Positions 37,393 through 47,638 are shown, numbered from the stretch's first letter. The stretch is DNA of 64,000 bases from JAJPKK01 sp963702755 (GCA_963702755.1 CAVPDZ010000012.1:62001-126000), one strand, 5' to 3'. Translations and numbers: made by a program. The notes: generated by a model from the sequence alone, not told the origin.

Positions 37393-37434
37393 TAATGGCC
37401 GAGGCCGCGAAAATCATTCTGATCGTCAAAAACC

Positions 37435-38343
37435 TTGGATCGCATTGAAGCCATTCGGGCTTTCGTGGCTGTCGCCGATGCCGGCAGCTTTGCCGGCGCG
37501 GCGCGCCGCCTCAAAATATCGCCGGCGCAAATGTCCAAGCTCGTTGCGAAGCTTGAGGATCGGCTCGGCGTTCGCCTCATCAACCGCACGACGCGGGATC
37601 TCTCGCTCACCGACGCCGGCCGCGCTTATCTGGAACGCAGCCGCAACCTGATCGAAGAGTTCGATGCGCTCGACGCTTCGGTTCGCGAGACGGCCGGTCC
37701 TACCGGCGTCCTGAAGATCGCGGCACCAACCTCGTTCGGGGCGGTCGGCCTTGGCCCGACACTCCTTGAGTTCGCCGCGACCTATCCGCACCTGGGGCTG
37801 GAGGTCTCGTACTCGGACCGCACGGTGAACCTGGTCGACGAGGGATTCGATGTCGCCGTGCGCATCGGCAACCTCACGGACTCCTCGCTCATCGCGCGCA
37901 AAATCGCCGCGGTGCGGGTCGTCACCTGTGCGTCACCCGAATATCTCGCGCGCCACGGCACGCCGCGCACGCCCGAGGATATTGCCCGGTACGACAACAT
38001 CATCGACCTCAATCGGCGCGACCCCTTCGTCCTTGTCTTTGGACGCGGCGCCCAACGGACCGACGTGCGGGTCGAGGGGCGGCTTCGCTTTGCAAGCGCG
38101 GAGGCCTGCATCGCAGCGGCACGCGCCGGCTTCGGCATCGCGCGGGCACCGGCGTTCGTTGCCGCTGCCGATCTGCGCGAGGGCCATTTGCGGGCTTTGC
38201 TGTGCGACTTCGAGCCCGATCCGACGACCGTGAACGTGGTCTATCCGACCGCCCGCCATCTCGCCGCGAAGGTCCGCGTCTTCGTCGATTTCCTCGCGCG
38301 TCGGTTCGTTGGCGAACCGCCGTGGCACCAGGGCTGGACTTGA
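37435..38343 (+). CDS. LysR-family transcriptional regulator
   Basis: 302 residues from TTG 37435. The N-terminal winged helix is MDRIEAIRAFVAVADAGSFAGAARRL, KISPAQMSKLVAKLEDRLGVRLINRTTR. The C-terminal effector domain has the LysR-substrate pattern (GVLKIAAPTSFGAVGLGPTL, EVSYSDRTVNLVDEGFDVAVRIG) of the AaeR/DsdC-like group. Probably controls the divergent DoxX-VOC genes. The start codon is weak; no better ATG exists upstream in frame. Confidence 0.92.
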   Translation: MDRIEAIRAFVAVADAGSFAGAARRLKISPAQMSKLVAKLEDRLGVRLINRTTRDLSLTDAGRAYLERSRNLIEEFDALDASVRETAGPTGVLKIAAPTSFGAVGLGPTLLEFAATYPHLGLEVSYSDRTVNLVDEGFDVAVRIGNLTDSSLIARKIAAVRVVTCASPEYLARHGTPRTPEDIARYDNIIDLNRRDPFVLVFGRGAQRTDVRVEGRLRFASAEACIAAARAGFGIARAPAFVAAADLREGHLRALLCDFEPDPTTVNVVYPTARHLAAKVRVFVDFLARRFVGEPPWHQGWT

Positions 38344-38383
38344 CGGTTTCTCGCTCACCGCCGGCGCATTTGAACTAACCGAT

Positions 38384-38497
38384 GGCCGTCATTCCGGGGC
38401 GCCGCAGCGCAGCGAAGGCGAGCCCGAAATCCATACTCCGCTCCGTGATTGTGGATTCCGGGTTGCCGAGCTGCGCTCGGCCCCCGGAATGACGGCC
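38384..38497. repeat. palindromic intergenic repeat (GGCCGTCATTCCGGGGC type)
   Basis: Begins GGCCGTCATTCCGGGGC and ends with the complement CCCCGGAATGACGGCC-like sequence near 38481-38497. Internal sub-palindromes are present, including GGATTCCGGG against CCCGAAATCC. This is the rhizobial type of REP-like element, here between convergent LysR and Bug genes, where it could form a terminator hairpin. Confidence 0.85.
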
Positions 38498-38508
38498 CCG
38501 CGGAAACG

Positions 38509-39504
38509 CTAGGGCGAATGCGCCTGCTGGGCGGGCTTGATGCCCATCTCCTTCGCGATCGCCGCAACGGTTGCGCGCTGCTCTTCGATCGAAGCCGCAA
38601 ACTCGGCCGGCCGCCCCGGGCTGACAAGCTGTCCCGTGGTCAGAAGCCGCTGCCCGATGGCGGGATCGGCCGCCACCGCCGCAACATCGGCAGCGATCCG
38701 CTCGCGAAGCTCCGCCGGCATTTCGCGCGGCCCGAACAGGCCGACCAGTCCGTCGAACCCGAGCTCCGGAAAGCCCGCCTCTTTGACGGTCGGAACGCTC
38801 GGATCATCGGGGATATGCACGCTGTTGCTCACCGCGAGCAGCTTCGCCTTGCCGGTCTGCAGATGGGGCCGCACGATCGCAAGCGCCCCCCAATAGAGTT
38901 GGATGCGCCCCTCGGCGAGATCGTTCGCAGGCTGCACCGTGTCGCGATACGGCACCTTGGACATTTCAAACTTGGCGTTCTTCAGGAATGAATAGAACAG
39001 GAAGTCGCTGATCCCGGTCGCAGTCGCCCAGTTGAACTTGCCGTTCTCCTTGCGGGCGAGTGCAAAAAGCTCCGCAAGCGAGCCGACCTTCAGGGCCGTC
39101 GGCGCTGCCATCGCAACAATAGTGTTGGACACGCGCGCGATCGGGCCGAGATCGGCCGGATCATACGGCAATTTGTCGTGAAGGTAGGGATGCGCGGTGA
39201 AGGTCGAGGCCGGCGAGAACAGCAGCGTGTGATCGTCATGAGCGCCAGTAAAAGCCGCAATTGCCACGATGCCATCGCCGCCCGGCCGGTTCTCGACCAC
39301 GACCGGCTTGCCCCATCGCGCCGACAGCCGATCCGCAAACAACCGCGCGCCGATGTCCGCGCCCGATCCCGGACCGAGCGGCACGATGAAGCGCACATTG
39401 CGCTGAGGCCAAGCCGGCGTTTGGGCAACGGCCAACGAGGCGAAGCCAAGACCGATTGAAAGATTGATGCAGGCGACGGCTAGCGCCGCGCGAATTCGGC
39501 TCAT
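38509..39504 (-). CDS. Bug/TctC-family substrate-binding protein
   Basis: 331 residues from ATG 39504 (MSRIRAALAVACINLSIG), which begins a signal peptide ending SLAVA-QTPAWPQ. Bug motifs: RNVRFIVPLGPGSGADIGAR, VENRPGGDGIVAIAAF, DDHTLLFSPAS. An earlier in-frame start at 39666 would bury the signal peptide. Orphan, like the other three Bug genes here. Ligand unknown. Confidence 0.9.
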   Translation of the reverse strand: MSRIRAALAVACINLSIGLGFASLAVAQTPAWPQRNVRFIVPLGPGSGADIGARLFADRLSARWGKPVVVENRPGGDGIVAIAAFTGAHDDHTLLFSPASTFTAHPYLHDKLPYDPADLGPIARVSNTIVAMAAPTALKVGSLAELFALARKENGKFNWATATGISDFLFYSFLKNAKFEMSKVPYRDTVQPANDLAEGRIQLYWGALAIVRPHLQTGKAKLLAVSNSVHIPDDPSVPTVKEAGFPELGFDGLVGLFGPREMPAELRERIAADVAAVAADPAIGQRLLTTGQLVSPGRPAEFAASIEEQRATVAAIAKEMGIKPAQQAHSP

Positions 39505-39693
39505 GTTCTCTCCCGACGTTACGCGCGGAGGGGCCGTCACTGGTTCCGCGCGTGCGCGGAAATTAGCATAGCCGCGGCGGCCTTTGGATAGACAGAATGC
39601 CGCCCCGATGAGCGTGGGCGATGGCCGGGGCAACGCCGGAGATGCCCCGGATATCGTTACGCTCACCTAGCCTGCAAACCAATGATCCTCGCG

Positions 39694-40603
39694 TCAGCCG
39701 TGCTTGATGAACGTGCCGTTGTTGAGCTCGGTAATCGCCTGCTGCAACTCGGCCTTGGTATTCATCACGATCGGGCCATACCACGCGACGGGCTCCTCGA
39801 TTGGTTTGCCCGATACGAGGAGGAAGCGGATGCCTTCGGGGCCGGCTTCGACCGTGACCTCGTCGCCGCGGTCGAACAGAACAAGCGAACGATTGCCGGT
39901 GCGTTCGCGCACCAGCGTGTCACCGCTTGCGGTCTCCTTTTCGGTCAGCACGCCGAACGGGTCCGAAGCGCCGGCAAAGGTGCCGGATCCATCGAATACA
40001 TAGGCGAAGGCGTGCCGCTCGGTTTCGACCGGCAACGTCTTGCGCTTGCCGCGGTGGCACGGTGATGTCGAGATAGCGTGGGTCGGCTGCGATGCCATCG
40101 ACAGGACCCCGCTTGCCCCGGAAGTCGCCGCAGACGACGCGCACGCTGGTGCCGTCGTCATCAACGAGATTGGGGATTTCGATCGCGGGAATGTCCTGGT
40201 AGCGCGGCGCCGTCATTTTCAGCCGGGACGGCAGGTTCGCCCAGAGCTGGAAGCCATGCATGCGCCCGCGTGGATCGCCCTTGGGCATTTCCTGATGAAG
40301 GATGCCGCTGCCGGCGGTCATCCACTGTACGTCGCCGGCGCCGAGCGTACCCTGGTTGCCAAGGCTGTCGCCGTGATCGACGGTGCCAGCCAGCACGTAG
40401 GTGATGGTTTCGATGCCGCGATGGGGATGCCAGGGGAAACCGGCGCGGTAATCATCCGGACGGTCATTGCGGAAGTCATCGAGCAGCAGGAACGGGTCGA
40501 ACTCTTCGGTCGCTCCGAAGCCGAACGCGCGGCGCAGCTTCACGCCCGCGCCTTCCATGGTGGGGGTGGATTGCACGATTTTCTTCACTGGCCGAATAGA
40601 CAT
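39694..40603 (-). CDS. pirin family protein (one frameshift)
   Basis: About 302 residues from ATG 40603 (MSIRPVKKIVQSTP), with AAGGAAGG upstream. The N-terminal cupin has the metal-site cluster FPWHPHRGIETITYVLAGTVDHGDSLGNQG and MTAGSGILHQEMP, with three His and a Glu as in quercetinase-type pirins. One extra base near 40049-40053 falls between YLDITVPP and GKRKTLPVE; the C-terminal cupin continues and ends ITELNNGTFIKHG. Pirins are metal-binding proteins with quercetinase or regulatory roles; which applies here is unknown. Confidence 0.92.
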
Positions 40604-40875
40604 CAGGCACCTTCCTTTGCTCGACCGCACCGCTTGACCGCGCGGAGCGGCCCGCGTTCCTCTCCCGAACGCGGCGTGCACTCATTTCGGCGCCGTATGT
40701 GGAGACGATCACGCGTTTCGTCCAGTGCCGGCGTTCCGCGCCATGCGGCTTCAGCGGGAAGTCACCGAAGATTTCGCGCGGCTCGGCCGAGCCGGTCAGA
40801 AGCCATCGGACGCGGTCCCGCGCGCCAATCCGGGGGCTAGCACTGAATCCAATTGCCGCGATATCGGATGGGCGT

Positions 40876-41964
40876 TTATTTAGTTGCGCGCTCGCGGAGG
40901 CGATAAAATTTAATCGCCTTCTCCGCCGTGTCGCGGCTCAGCTTGTGGAAGCTGCTTGCGATCTGTTCGAAATCGTTGGCCAATGCGCCCTTCGATCGCG
41001 TTCCGACCATGATGATTGCGCTCGTGGTCCGCCACGACAGGCCGATTGCTCGCGCGAGGACGATGAGCTGGTCCGCACCGCTCGCAGACACGGCGCGCTC
41101 GATGACCCCGATCGGCAGATCGCACATCACGGACAACGCCACGACGGTCTCGTCGAATTTGTTTGCGGCCGCAAACTCAAACAACTTTGGTTCGTCAAGG
41201 GCGCTGTCCTTCTTCAGCGCCTCCACATGGTTGCGCGCGGCCATGTGAACGGGCGACTGCGCCCGCGTCCTGGCCTGGAGCTGATCGGCCGCCTCTGCAA
41301 CCATCTCCCGCACGAGATGGGCGTTGTGACGATCGGCGGCCTGGATCTTCTGCCGCACGGCCTCGGAACATTCGCTCACCAGCTGGAGGAGATGCTGGCG
41401 CGGAATGTCGGGACGCAGCCACAGCCGCAGTGCGAGATCGCCGTCATCCTTCGATCGCCTGACCAATGTCGAGTAACCGAACTCGGAAAATTTCGCCCCG
41501 GGATTGACAGCCGTCGAGATCGCGACTGAGCGGTCTCCGCGATCGACGAGCACATCGGTCACCGCCTCGCCGATCGCGCGGCGTCGCGAAATCGCAAGTA
41601 GATGGTCCTGGCCCTTGGTCTTGGCGCTCTCGACCAAGACCGCCTCCTCGAGCGCAGTGCTTTCGGACAGGACCGGACCCGCGACATCGATCAATTCATC
41701 GAGTGCAAGCGCGCGCAGCATGTTCGGCGGCGGTTCCGCCATCGTCGCGAACAGCTGACCGAATCTCGCGCGCGCCGCGGTTTCGATCTCGTCCAGCAAC
41801 CTGCACATCACATCATCGAAAAGCGCGATCTGTTCACCGGAGTAGCGACCGCTACCGGCAATGAACAGATCTGTGATGCGCCGCAAGACGTCGGCGCGCT
41901 GGCGCACCTCGCGGGTCCCGATCGTGCTTTGCAGTTCATCAATCAAGCACTGACGCGCGCTCAT
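40876..41964 (-). CDS. DUF2336 domain protein
   Basis: 362 residues, soluble, helical, intact. Repeats of helical pairs (RADVLRRITDLFIAGSGRYSGEQIALFDDVMCRLLDEIE, then VAGPVLSESTALEEAVLVESAK) match DUF2336, a family common in Rhizobiales and without known function. It lies 61 bases downstream of the GGDEF-EAL gene on the same strand, so the two may be cotranscribed; a link to c-di-GMP signalling is only a suggestion from position. Confidence 0.85.
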   Translation of the reverse strand: MSARQCLIDELQSTIGTREVRQRADVLRRITDLFIAGSGRYSGEQIALFDDVMCRLLDEIETAARARFGQLFATMAEPPPNMLRALALDELIDVAGPVLSESTALEEAVLVESAKTKGQDHLLAISRRRAIGEAVTDVLVDRGDRSVAISTAVNPGAKFSEFGYSTLVRRSKDDGDLALRLWLRPDIPRQHLLQLVSECSEAVRQKIQAADRHNAHLVREMVAEAADQLQARTRAQSPVHMAARNHVEALKKDSALDEPKLFEFAAANKFDETVVALSVMCDLPIGVIERAVSASGADQLIVLARAIGLSWRTTSAIIMVGTRSKGALANDFEQIASSFHKLSRDTAEKAIKFYRLRERATK

Positions 41965-42025
41965 GGTTCAGCTCCCGCTCGTGACCGATATTGGTCAAAA
42001 TCCGCGCTCTTGTCGGTCGCCCGAG

Positions 42026-44659
42026 TCAGGCGACATTTTCGAGCCACGGTTTCACCCATGTCCGGTCGAAATCGATCTCTTCGGCACGACAAGGCTGGCC
42101 GAATAAAAATCCTTGCGCGTACCGCACACCGGACGCCCGCAAGATTTCGAATTGCTGTTCGCTTTCGACGCCCTCGGCCACGGTCGGAAGTTCGAGGCCT
42201 TCGGCAAGCGCAAGCACCGAGGAAATGATCGCCGCGCAATCGGCGCGCCGCGTCAGGTTCTTGGTAAAGGACCGGTCGATCTTGATCTTGTCGAACGGGA
42301 ACAAGGTGAGGTAGCTGAGCGAGGAATAGCCGGTGCCGAAGTCGTCGAGGCTTATCGAAATCCCAAGATTCTTGAGCTGCTGCATCACGGAGAGATACTG
42401 AGAGTCATTCTCGAGCAGCGTCGATTCGGTGATCTCCAACTCAAGCCGCTCGGGTGCGATGCCGGTATCGATGAGCACGCACAGGATGACGTCGAGCAGG
42501 TTGGCTTTTCGAAATTGCACGGGCGAGAGATTGACCGAAACCTTCACATGTGACGGCCATTTGGCCGCGTCGCTGCAGGCCTTCATCAGCACCCATTCTC
42601 CGAGTGCGTGTATAAGTCCGGTCTCCTCGGCGAGCGGAACGAAATCGGCCGGCGAGATATACCCCCTGACGGGATGTTTCCACCGCAGAAGCGCCTCGAG
42701 GCCGAACAGCTTGCGCGTGTTGACGTCGACGATCGGCTGGTAATGGACTTCGAGCGCTTCATCGGCAAAGGCCGCCCTGAGTTCGGCCTCCATTTGACGG
42801 CGCGTCTCCGCATCGGCGCTCATGCGTTGATCGAAGAAGCGGTAGCCGTTGCGACCTTCCGATTTCGCCCGGTAGAGCGCGAGGTCGGCCTTTTTCATGA
42901 GGCCATCGGCGTCGGTGCCGTCGGCCGGGGCAAGCGCGATGCCGACCGAAGTGCCGACAGTTACGTCGTGGCCATTGATCTTGTAGGGTTCGGTCAGGAT
43001 GTCGATGATGCGGTTTGCAACGATGACCGCCGCCTCTTCCTGTCCGTCCTCGCCGCACTGGATAATGGCAAATTCGTCGCCGCCAAGCCGTGCCAACACA
43101 TCGATGGAACGCACCGCCGATTTCAGGCGTTGGGCGGTTTCCTTGAGCAGTACATCGCCCGCCGGATGCCCGAGCGAATCGTTGACGTTCTTGAAGCGGT
43201 CGAGATCAAGCAGCAAGACCGTGAACGGCTCTTCCCGACGGCGCAGCCGCTCGGCCGCCTCTTCGAGCCTCTCGATGAAGTAGGTGCGGTTGGGGAGCCC
43301 GGTCAGCACGTCGTGGTGGGCCATGAACGCGACTTTCTCTTCGTCGCGACGCCGGTCCGTTATGTCTTGATGAATTGAGACCCAGCCGCCTTCCTGCACC
43401 GGCTGGTAGTTCACGCTGACGATCCTTCGATCGCTCTCCTCATAGGTGGCGTGATAAGGCTGCCGCTGGCTCACCTGATGCAGCCGCCGCTCAATCTCTT
43501 CCTGAGGGATCTTGCGTGCCTCGAGAATGGACCGCAGCGTGCTGCCCGTGATTTGTTCGGGCTTGAGACCGTACATTTCGATGTAGCGTCGATTGCACAG
43601 CGTCAGCGCCTGGTTGGCGTCGAACAGGCACAGGCCATGTGCCATGTTTTCCAGCGTGACTTCCAGAATATCGGTCTTGCGGGCGAGCGTGCGCGTCTGC
43701 CATATCAACAGCCCGGCGCCGAACATGAACATCAGCACCACTGCAGCCATGAGCGGCGCGAGCCTGGAGAGATCGCGATAAAACGGCGCCAGAACGTCGG
43801 CGCGATCGTAGCTGACAGTGATAACGAGCGGCAGACCGTTCACTGCGCGATATCCGAAAATGCGCGTCGCGCCGTCGAAACTGCTCACCCCTTGATATGA
43901 TCCGGCCTCAGCCTTTGGCAGGTGCTGCGACAGCAGCGCACCGTGGGAATAGTTCCTGGTGAAAATGCCCTCGAGCGGCGGCTCGCGGACCAAGGGCGCG
44001 CCGTCGCGGGTCATCAACAGAACCGCGCCGTTTCTGCCGAGATCGATCGAACGATAAATGCCGGCAAAATAGGATTGATCAAGCACGGCGCCGACGATAC
44101 CGGCGAAGCTACCGTCGGCGTTGCTGAGCCGGCGCGACACGGCGGAGAGCCAGCGGCCATCGACGCCTGATTGGAAGGGAGGTCCGACATAAAGGTGATC
44201 GGCCGCCTCCTGTTGAGTTCGGAAATGAGGATGTCCCGCGATATTTATGATCGCCGGTTGGCCTTCGTTCGAGTGAGCTTCGAGGTTGCCTCCCGCGTCG
44301 GTCCACCCAATCGACACCAGCAGGGGAGACGATTGCTGCAAATGGCGCAGCTGTTCATTGGCATCGCGGATACCTGCCGCATGGGAGCCGGCAGCGTTCC
44401 CCGATCCATTCGCCAGATTGGCGCGGATAAGACGGGCTTCGCGCAACGAGAGGTCCACCGCCTCAAAGGCGCGCGCGGTATGCTCCGCCAGAACTTCGGC
44501 GTAGTTCAAAGCTGATTGTTGGGCCCGCTCCATCGCCGTGATGTAGCGATCGCGCATGTCGAGCACGAACAACGTCAGCACCAACAGGAGAAAACAACCG
44601 CCGACGGCAGCAATCGTGAGGCGTGGGTATCGCGCCAGCCTGGAGGAGATGATGCGCAT
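42026..44659 (-). CDS. membrane-anchored sensor with PAS, GGDEF and EAL domains (c-di-GMP turnover)
   Basis: 877 residues, intact. A transmembrane helix (about 14-36) is followed by a periplasmic dCache-like sensor (about 40-290), a second helix (about 300-325, AAVVLMFMFGAGLLIWQT) and a PAS domain (LENMAHGLCLFDANQAL). The GGDEF domain has RLGGDEFAI, so a complete diguanylate cyclase site. The EAL domain has EALLRWKHP, FDRTWVKP near the end, and the DDFGTGYSSLSYL loop, so a complete phosphodiesterase site. Both activities look possible; which dominates cannot be said. The gene precedes a DUF2336 gene. Confidence 0.95.
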   Translation of the reverse strand: MRIISSRLARYPRLTIAAVGGCFLLLVLTLFVLDMRDRYITAMERAQQSALNYAEVLAEHTARAFEAVDLSLREARLIRANLANGSGNAAGSHAAGIRDANEQLRHLQQSSPLLVSIGWTDAGGNLEAHSNEGQPAIINIAGHPHFRTQQEAADHLYVGPPFQSGVDGRWLSAVSRRLSNADGSFAGIVGAVLDQSYFAGIYRSIDLGRNGAVLLMTRDGAPLVREPPLEGIFTRNYSHGALLSQHLPKAEAGSYQGVSSFDGATRIFGYRAVNGLPLVITVSYDRADVLAPFYRDLSRLAPLMAAVVLMFMFGAGLLIWQTRTLARKTDILEVTLENMAHGLCLFDANQALTLCNRRYIEMYGLKPEQITGSTLRSILEARKIPQEEIERRLHQVSQRQPYHATYEESDRRIVSVNYQPVQEGGWVSIHQDITDRRRDEEKVAFMAHHDVLTGLPNRTYFIERLEEAAERLRRREEPFTVLLLDLDRFKNVNDSLGHPAGDVLLKETAQRLKSAVRSIDVLARLGGDEFAIIQCGEDGQEEAAVIVANRIIDILTEPYKINGHDVTVGTSVGIALAPADGTDADGLMKKADLALYRAKSEGRNGYRFFDQRMSADAETRRQMEAELRAAFADEALEVHYQPIVDVNTRKLFGLEALLRWKHPVRGYISPADFVPLAEETGLIHALGEWVLMKACSDAAKWPSHVKVSVNLSPVQFRKANLLDVILCVLIDTGIAPERLELEITESTLLENDSQYLSVMQQLKNLGISISLDDFGTGYSSLSYLTLFPFDKIKIDRSFTKNLTRRADCAAIISSVLALAEGLELPTVAEGVESEQQFEILRASGVRYAQGFLFGQPCRAEEIDFDRTWVKPWLENVA

Positions 44660-44942
44660 GCGATGTCGCGTCGGCTTTAATGAACAGGTCCCGTCGCTTC
44701 AGTTCCGATCACGCGCGACAAAATCGTTAGGCCAGGGCCGTGATCGCCCCAAGGGTGGGACCTCGATGATTGCCCGCCCGAACCGACACGTATTGATCGC
44801 AGTGCAAGTCCACTTTGCCCGCAAAACAAAAAAACGCGCTTAAGTTTAGTGCTTAACAAATAACTGCTGCATGGCCCCCGGATCACACGTGGCCGTCGCC
44901 GTTGCAGGTTTCACTACTGTGGCAGTCGCGGCGAGCTATCAC

Positions 44943-46991
44943 TTAGGCTCGTTCGGCTCCTGCGAGCCGGGGACGCTCTGAACGCCTGCGACCGGCTTCT
45001 TGAAGAATCTTGAAGCGATCGGGGTCGATGCCGGCCTGGCGCGGCGCCGCTACCGGTGCGCCGGCCGGCTGGAGCGGCGGCGCCGGGATTCCTGGCGATG
45101 GAGATACGGAAGGCGCACCGGGTGCGGCGGACTGAAGGGGTACCGGAGCCGGCCGTGATGGAGTCGGCTGGCTGAGCGCTGCCATCGGCTTCACGAGTGT
45201 CGGGGCGACGCGGCTCGATGGGGGCAACGGCCGCGGCGGCGGAGGCGGCGGTGGCACTGGCGCCACAGTATGAGCGCTGAAGCGTTCCGCAAGCTGGGCC
45301 TCAAACGGCGAGGCCTCCGGCTTGGGCCGGCTTCCCGACATCGTTCCGCGCCAGCGCTCGACCACCGAGTTGATGAAGTCCAGATCGATGGTGCCGCGCT
45401 GCAGGCGCCAATGGGCGACCGCTTCGTTGTTTGGCCGCGACTGCGGCGGCAGGATCGTAAACGTCATCCGGGTCGGCAGCGCCACACCTTCGCCGAAGGC
45501 AAAGGTTTCGCGCGTGCCGAGCGACGGCACAAAAGCAAGAAGCTTCGCCGCGGCATCCGACACCGCCGATCGCAGAATCGCCTGATCGCGGTCGTTCGAC
45601 ATGCGCATCACGAACAACGTGCTGCACTGGGACAGGATGGTGGGGTCGAGTTCGGCGGGACGCTGGGTGATCAGGCCCATGAACACGCCGTATTTGCGCC
45701 CCTCCTTGGCGATGCGCGAGAAGGCGCGGCGGACCGGGCCGAAGCCGGAATTGCGATCGGCAGAGGCGTACCGGTGAGCTTCTTCGCAGACGAAGAGCAG
45801 TGGCGAGGCGCCGTCGCTCCACAGGCCGAAATCGAACGCGAGCCGACCCAGCACCGAGACCACCGCGTCGACCACCTCGGCCGGGAAGCCGGCGAGCTGC
45901 ATCACGGTCATGGGTTTGCCGCTCGGGATCAGGCGGAACAGCTGAATCAGCACTTCCGCGATCGTGTCGCCGCCCACATTGGCGTTCTCGAACATGAAGG
46001 CATAGCGCGGATCGCTCCGCACCGATTCGATGCGGGTGATCAGCTTGTGATAGGTCATGCGGGTGGAGCGGTTTTCGAGCTTGCCCATCCGCTCGTCGAT
46101 CAGCGCAACCATGTCGGCGAGCACATAGGGGACAGGCGTATCGACCGTGAATCCGGCCGGATTTTCCGGCCTCTTGACGGTGGAGCGCTCGGTTGCGCCC
46201 TTGTAGCGCAGGTAGCCGCCCTTCGCGAGCGGAATGACCTCGGCGAGGATCGCAACCTCGTCCTCGACGCCGGCTCGGCCCCCGAAGAAGACGTCGACGA
46301 TCTCCTCGAAATTGAACAGCCAGAACGGCAGCTTGAGGTTGCGCGGATTGAGAACAAGCGCCTGGTCCCCAAAGCACTTGCCGTATTCGTTGTGAGCATC
46401 AAGCAGGATGATGCGCAGGTCCGGCCGCGCCGCCAGCACTTCCTTGAGGATGACGACGACGGCGCTCGATTTGCCGACGCCAGTCGTGCCGAGCACGGCG
46501 AAATGTTTGGTCAAAAGCTCGTCGAGATTGACGAGCGCATCGATCGTATTGTCCTGCTGGAGCTTGCCGATCGTGCCGGTGGTGCCGACGCCCTTCTTGT
46601 ATATGAATCGGAATTCTTCACTGGTGAGCAGCGTCGCGGCATCGCCGATCGTCGGGTAGGTCGATACGCCGCGCCAGAATTGCGTTTCGCCGTTCTCGTT
46701 GACCTTGATCTCGCCCATCAGGTCCATCTCGGCGATCGCGCGGTAGCCCTCCTCCTTGGCGAAAGGCGGCAGATTCAGTGAGATTTCGGTAACCACGCCG
46801 ATGAGGTTCGATCGGCCGGTGTGTATCATCACGCATTTCGAGACGGTGGTGCGGGCGTCTTCGCCGGCATTTATGCCGCTCGCAAGTATTCCCATGGTGG
46901 CAGTAGAGCCGCTGACGGCGATGATCTTGCCAAGCGGCACAGCGGCCCGCGCAATTGGCGCGGCATGGTCGTTAGTTTGGTTGGAACTCAT
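44943..46991 (-). CDS. HerA-like DUF87 ATPase with proline-rich C-terminal tail
   Basis: About 682 residues from ATG 46991 (MSSNQTNDHAAP). A HAS-barrel-like N-terminus is followed by Walker A (VLGTTGVGKSSAVVVIL), Walker B (RIILLDAHNEYGKCFG), and downstream motifs including LLFVCEEAHRYASADRNSGFG and GLITQRPAELDPTILSQCSTLF, the usual HerA/FtsK-type order. The last 110 residues are proline-rich and low complexity. HerA proteins translocate DNA with the NurA nuclease in archaea, or act in bacterial defence with partner effectors. No NurA or SIR2 partner is adjacent here, so the role is open. Confidence 0.88.
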   Translation of the reverse strand: MSSNQTNDHAAPIARAAVPLGKIIAVSGSTATMGILASGINAGEDARTTVSKCVMIHTGRSNLIGVVTEISLNLPPFAKEEGYRAIAEMDLMGEIKVNENGETQFWRGVSTYPTIGDAATLLTSEEFRFIYKKGVGTTGTIGKLQQDNTIDALVNLDELLTKHFAVLGTTGVGKSSAVVVILKEVLAARPDLRIILLDAHNEYGKCFGDQALVLNPRNLKLPFWLFNFEEIVDVFFGGRAGVEDEVAILAEVIPLAKGGYLRYKGATERSTVKRPENPAGFTVDTPVPYVLADMVALIDERMGKLENRSTRMTYHKLITRIESVRSDPRYAFMFENANVGGDTIAEVLIQLFRLIPSGKPMTVMQLAGFPAEVVDAVVSVLGRLAFDFGLWSDGASPLLFVCEEAHRYASADRNSGFGPVRRAFSRIAKEGRKYGVFMGLITQRPAELDPTILSQCSTLFVMRMSNDRDQAILRSAVSDAAAKLLAFVPSLGTRETFAFGEGVALPTRMTFTILPPQSRPNNEAVAHWRLQRGTIDLDFINSVVERWRGTMSGSRPKPEASPFEAQLAERFSAHTVAPVPPPPPPPRPLPPSSRVAPTLVKPMAALSQPTPSRPAPVPLQSAAPGAPSVSPSPGIPAPPLQPAGAPVAAPRQAGIDPDRFKILQEAGRRRSERPRLAGAERA

Positions 46992-47107
46992 GTCGACCCC
47001 GAACCTCCGGCATCCGTCCACGCCTAATCGATGAAGGATAAGGCCGTGTTACTGCGATTGTTGGAGATTTCGGATGGTTAACGGGTCGCTAACCCTGCTG
47101 ATACCCT

Positions 47108-47557
47108 TTGCGCGTTACGGAGAATGCCGACGCCATCGGCGAATTTATGACCCTGCTTGGTGAACGACAGGTGGGCGCCGCGCCGGCGTTCCTTTTCATA
47201 GCGGCGGTCGATGGGAAGGATGCTAAGCTTTTGGGCTCTGCGCCGAATTATGGGTTGACTGCAATGTCTGATCAAATCGAACACGAAGTTCGTGAGATAT
47301 TCAAAAAGAGTCTCGGCGACGCGGCAACCATTACCGCGTTCCGCATCGCCGGCGAACGAGTTGCGATGCAGGTGCTTGCGATCATCAGCTTAAGTCATAC
47401 CGTGCAACGAATCGTGTCAGCAATCGAAGCGCACAAGGACTTTTTTACTCAGAAGAAATTGAGCTTCAGCCTGGTCGTCACCACCGACTCCAAGGCCTTT
47501 CCAAACCGCATGACGATCGGCATCGCCGGAGCGGAGGGCGAAACCGGCATTGCCTGA
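47108..47557 (+). CDS. uncharacterised protein, 149 aa
   Basis: I do not recognise a family. The product is soluble, alpha/beta in feel (APAFLFIAAVDGKDAKLLGS, AMQVLAIISLSHTVQRIVSAIEAHKDFFTQKKLSFSLVVTTD) with no signal or membrane segment and no Cys. The start at 47108 is not supported by a clear ribosome-binding site; ATG 47147 (MTLLGERQVGA) is an alternative. It is divergent from the HerA-like gene (117 bases between starts) and convergent with the solute-binding-protein gene. Confidence 0.6.
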   Translation: MRVTENADAIGEFMTLLGERQVGAAPAFLFIAAVDGKDAKLLGSAPNYGLTAMSDQIEHEVREIFKKSLGDAATITAFRIAGERVAMQVLAIISLSHTVQRIVSAIEAHKDFFTQKKLSFSLVVTTDSKAFPNRMTIGIAGAEGETGIA

Positions 47558-47638
47558 TTTCGACGTCATCGGCGATCCCGCTGACGAACGCCGCATCATC
47601 GAGAATGGAGAGTCCTCGCGTGATGCGCCGCTCCGTTT

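Noticed and set aside
45270..46781. 503-codon open frame opposite the HerA-like gene
   Set aside because: It is the high-GC antisense shadow of a gene with clear Walker motifs and has no recognisable domain.
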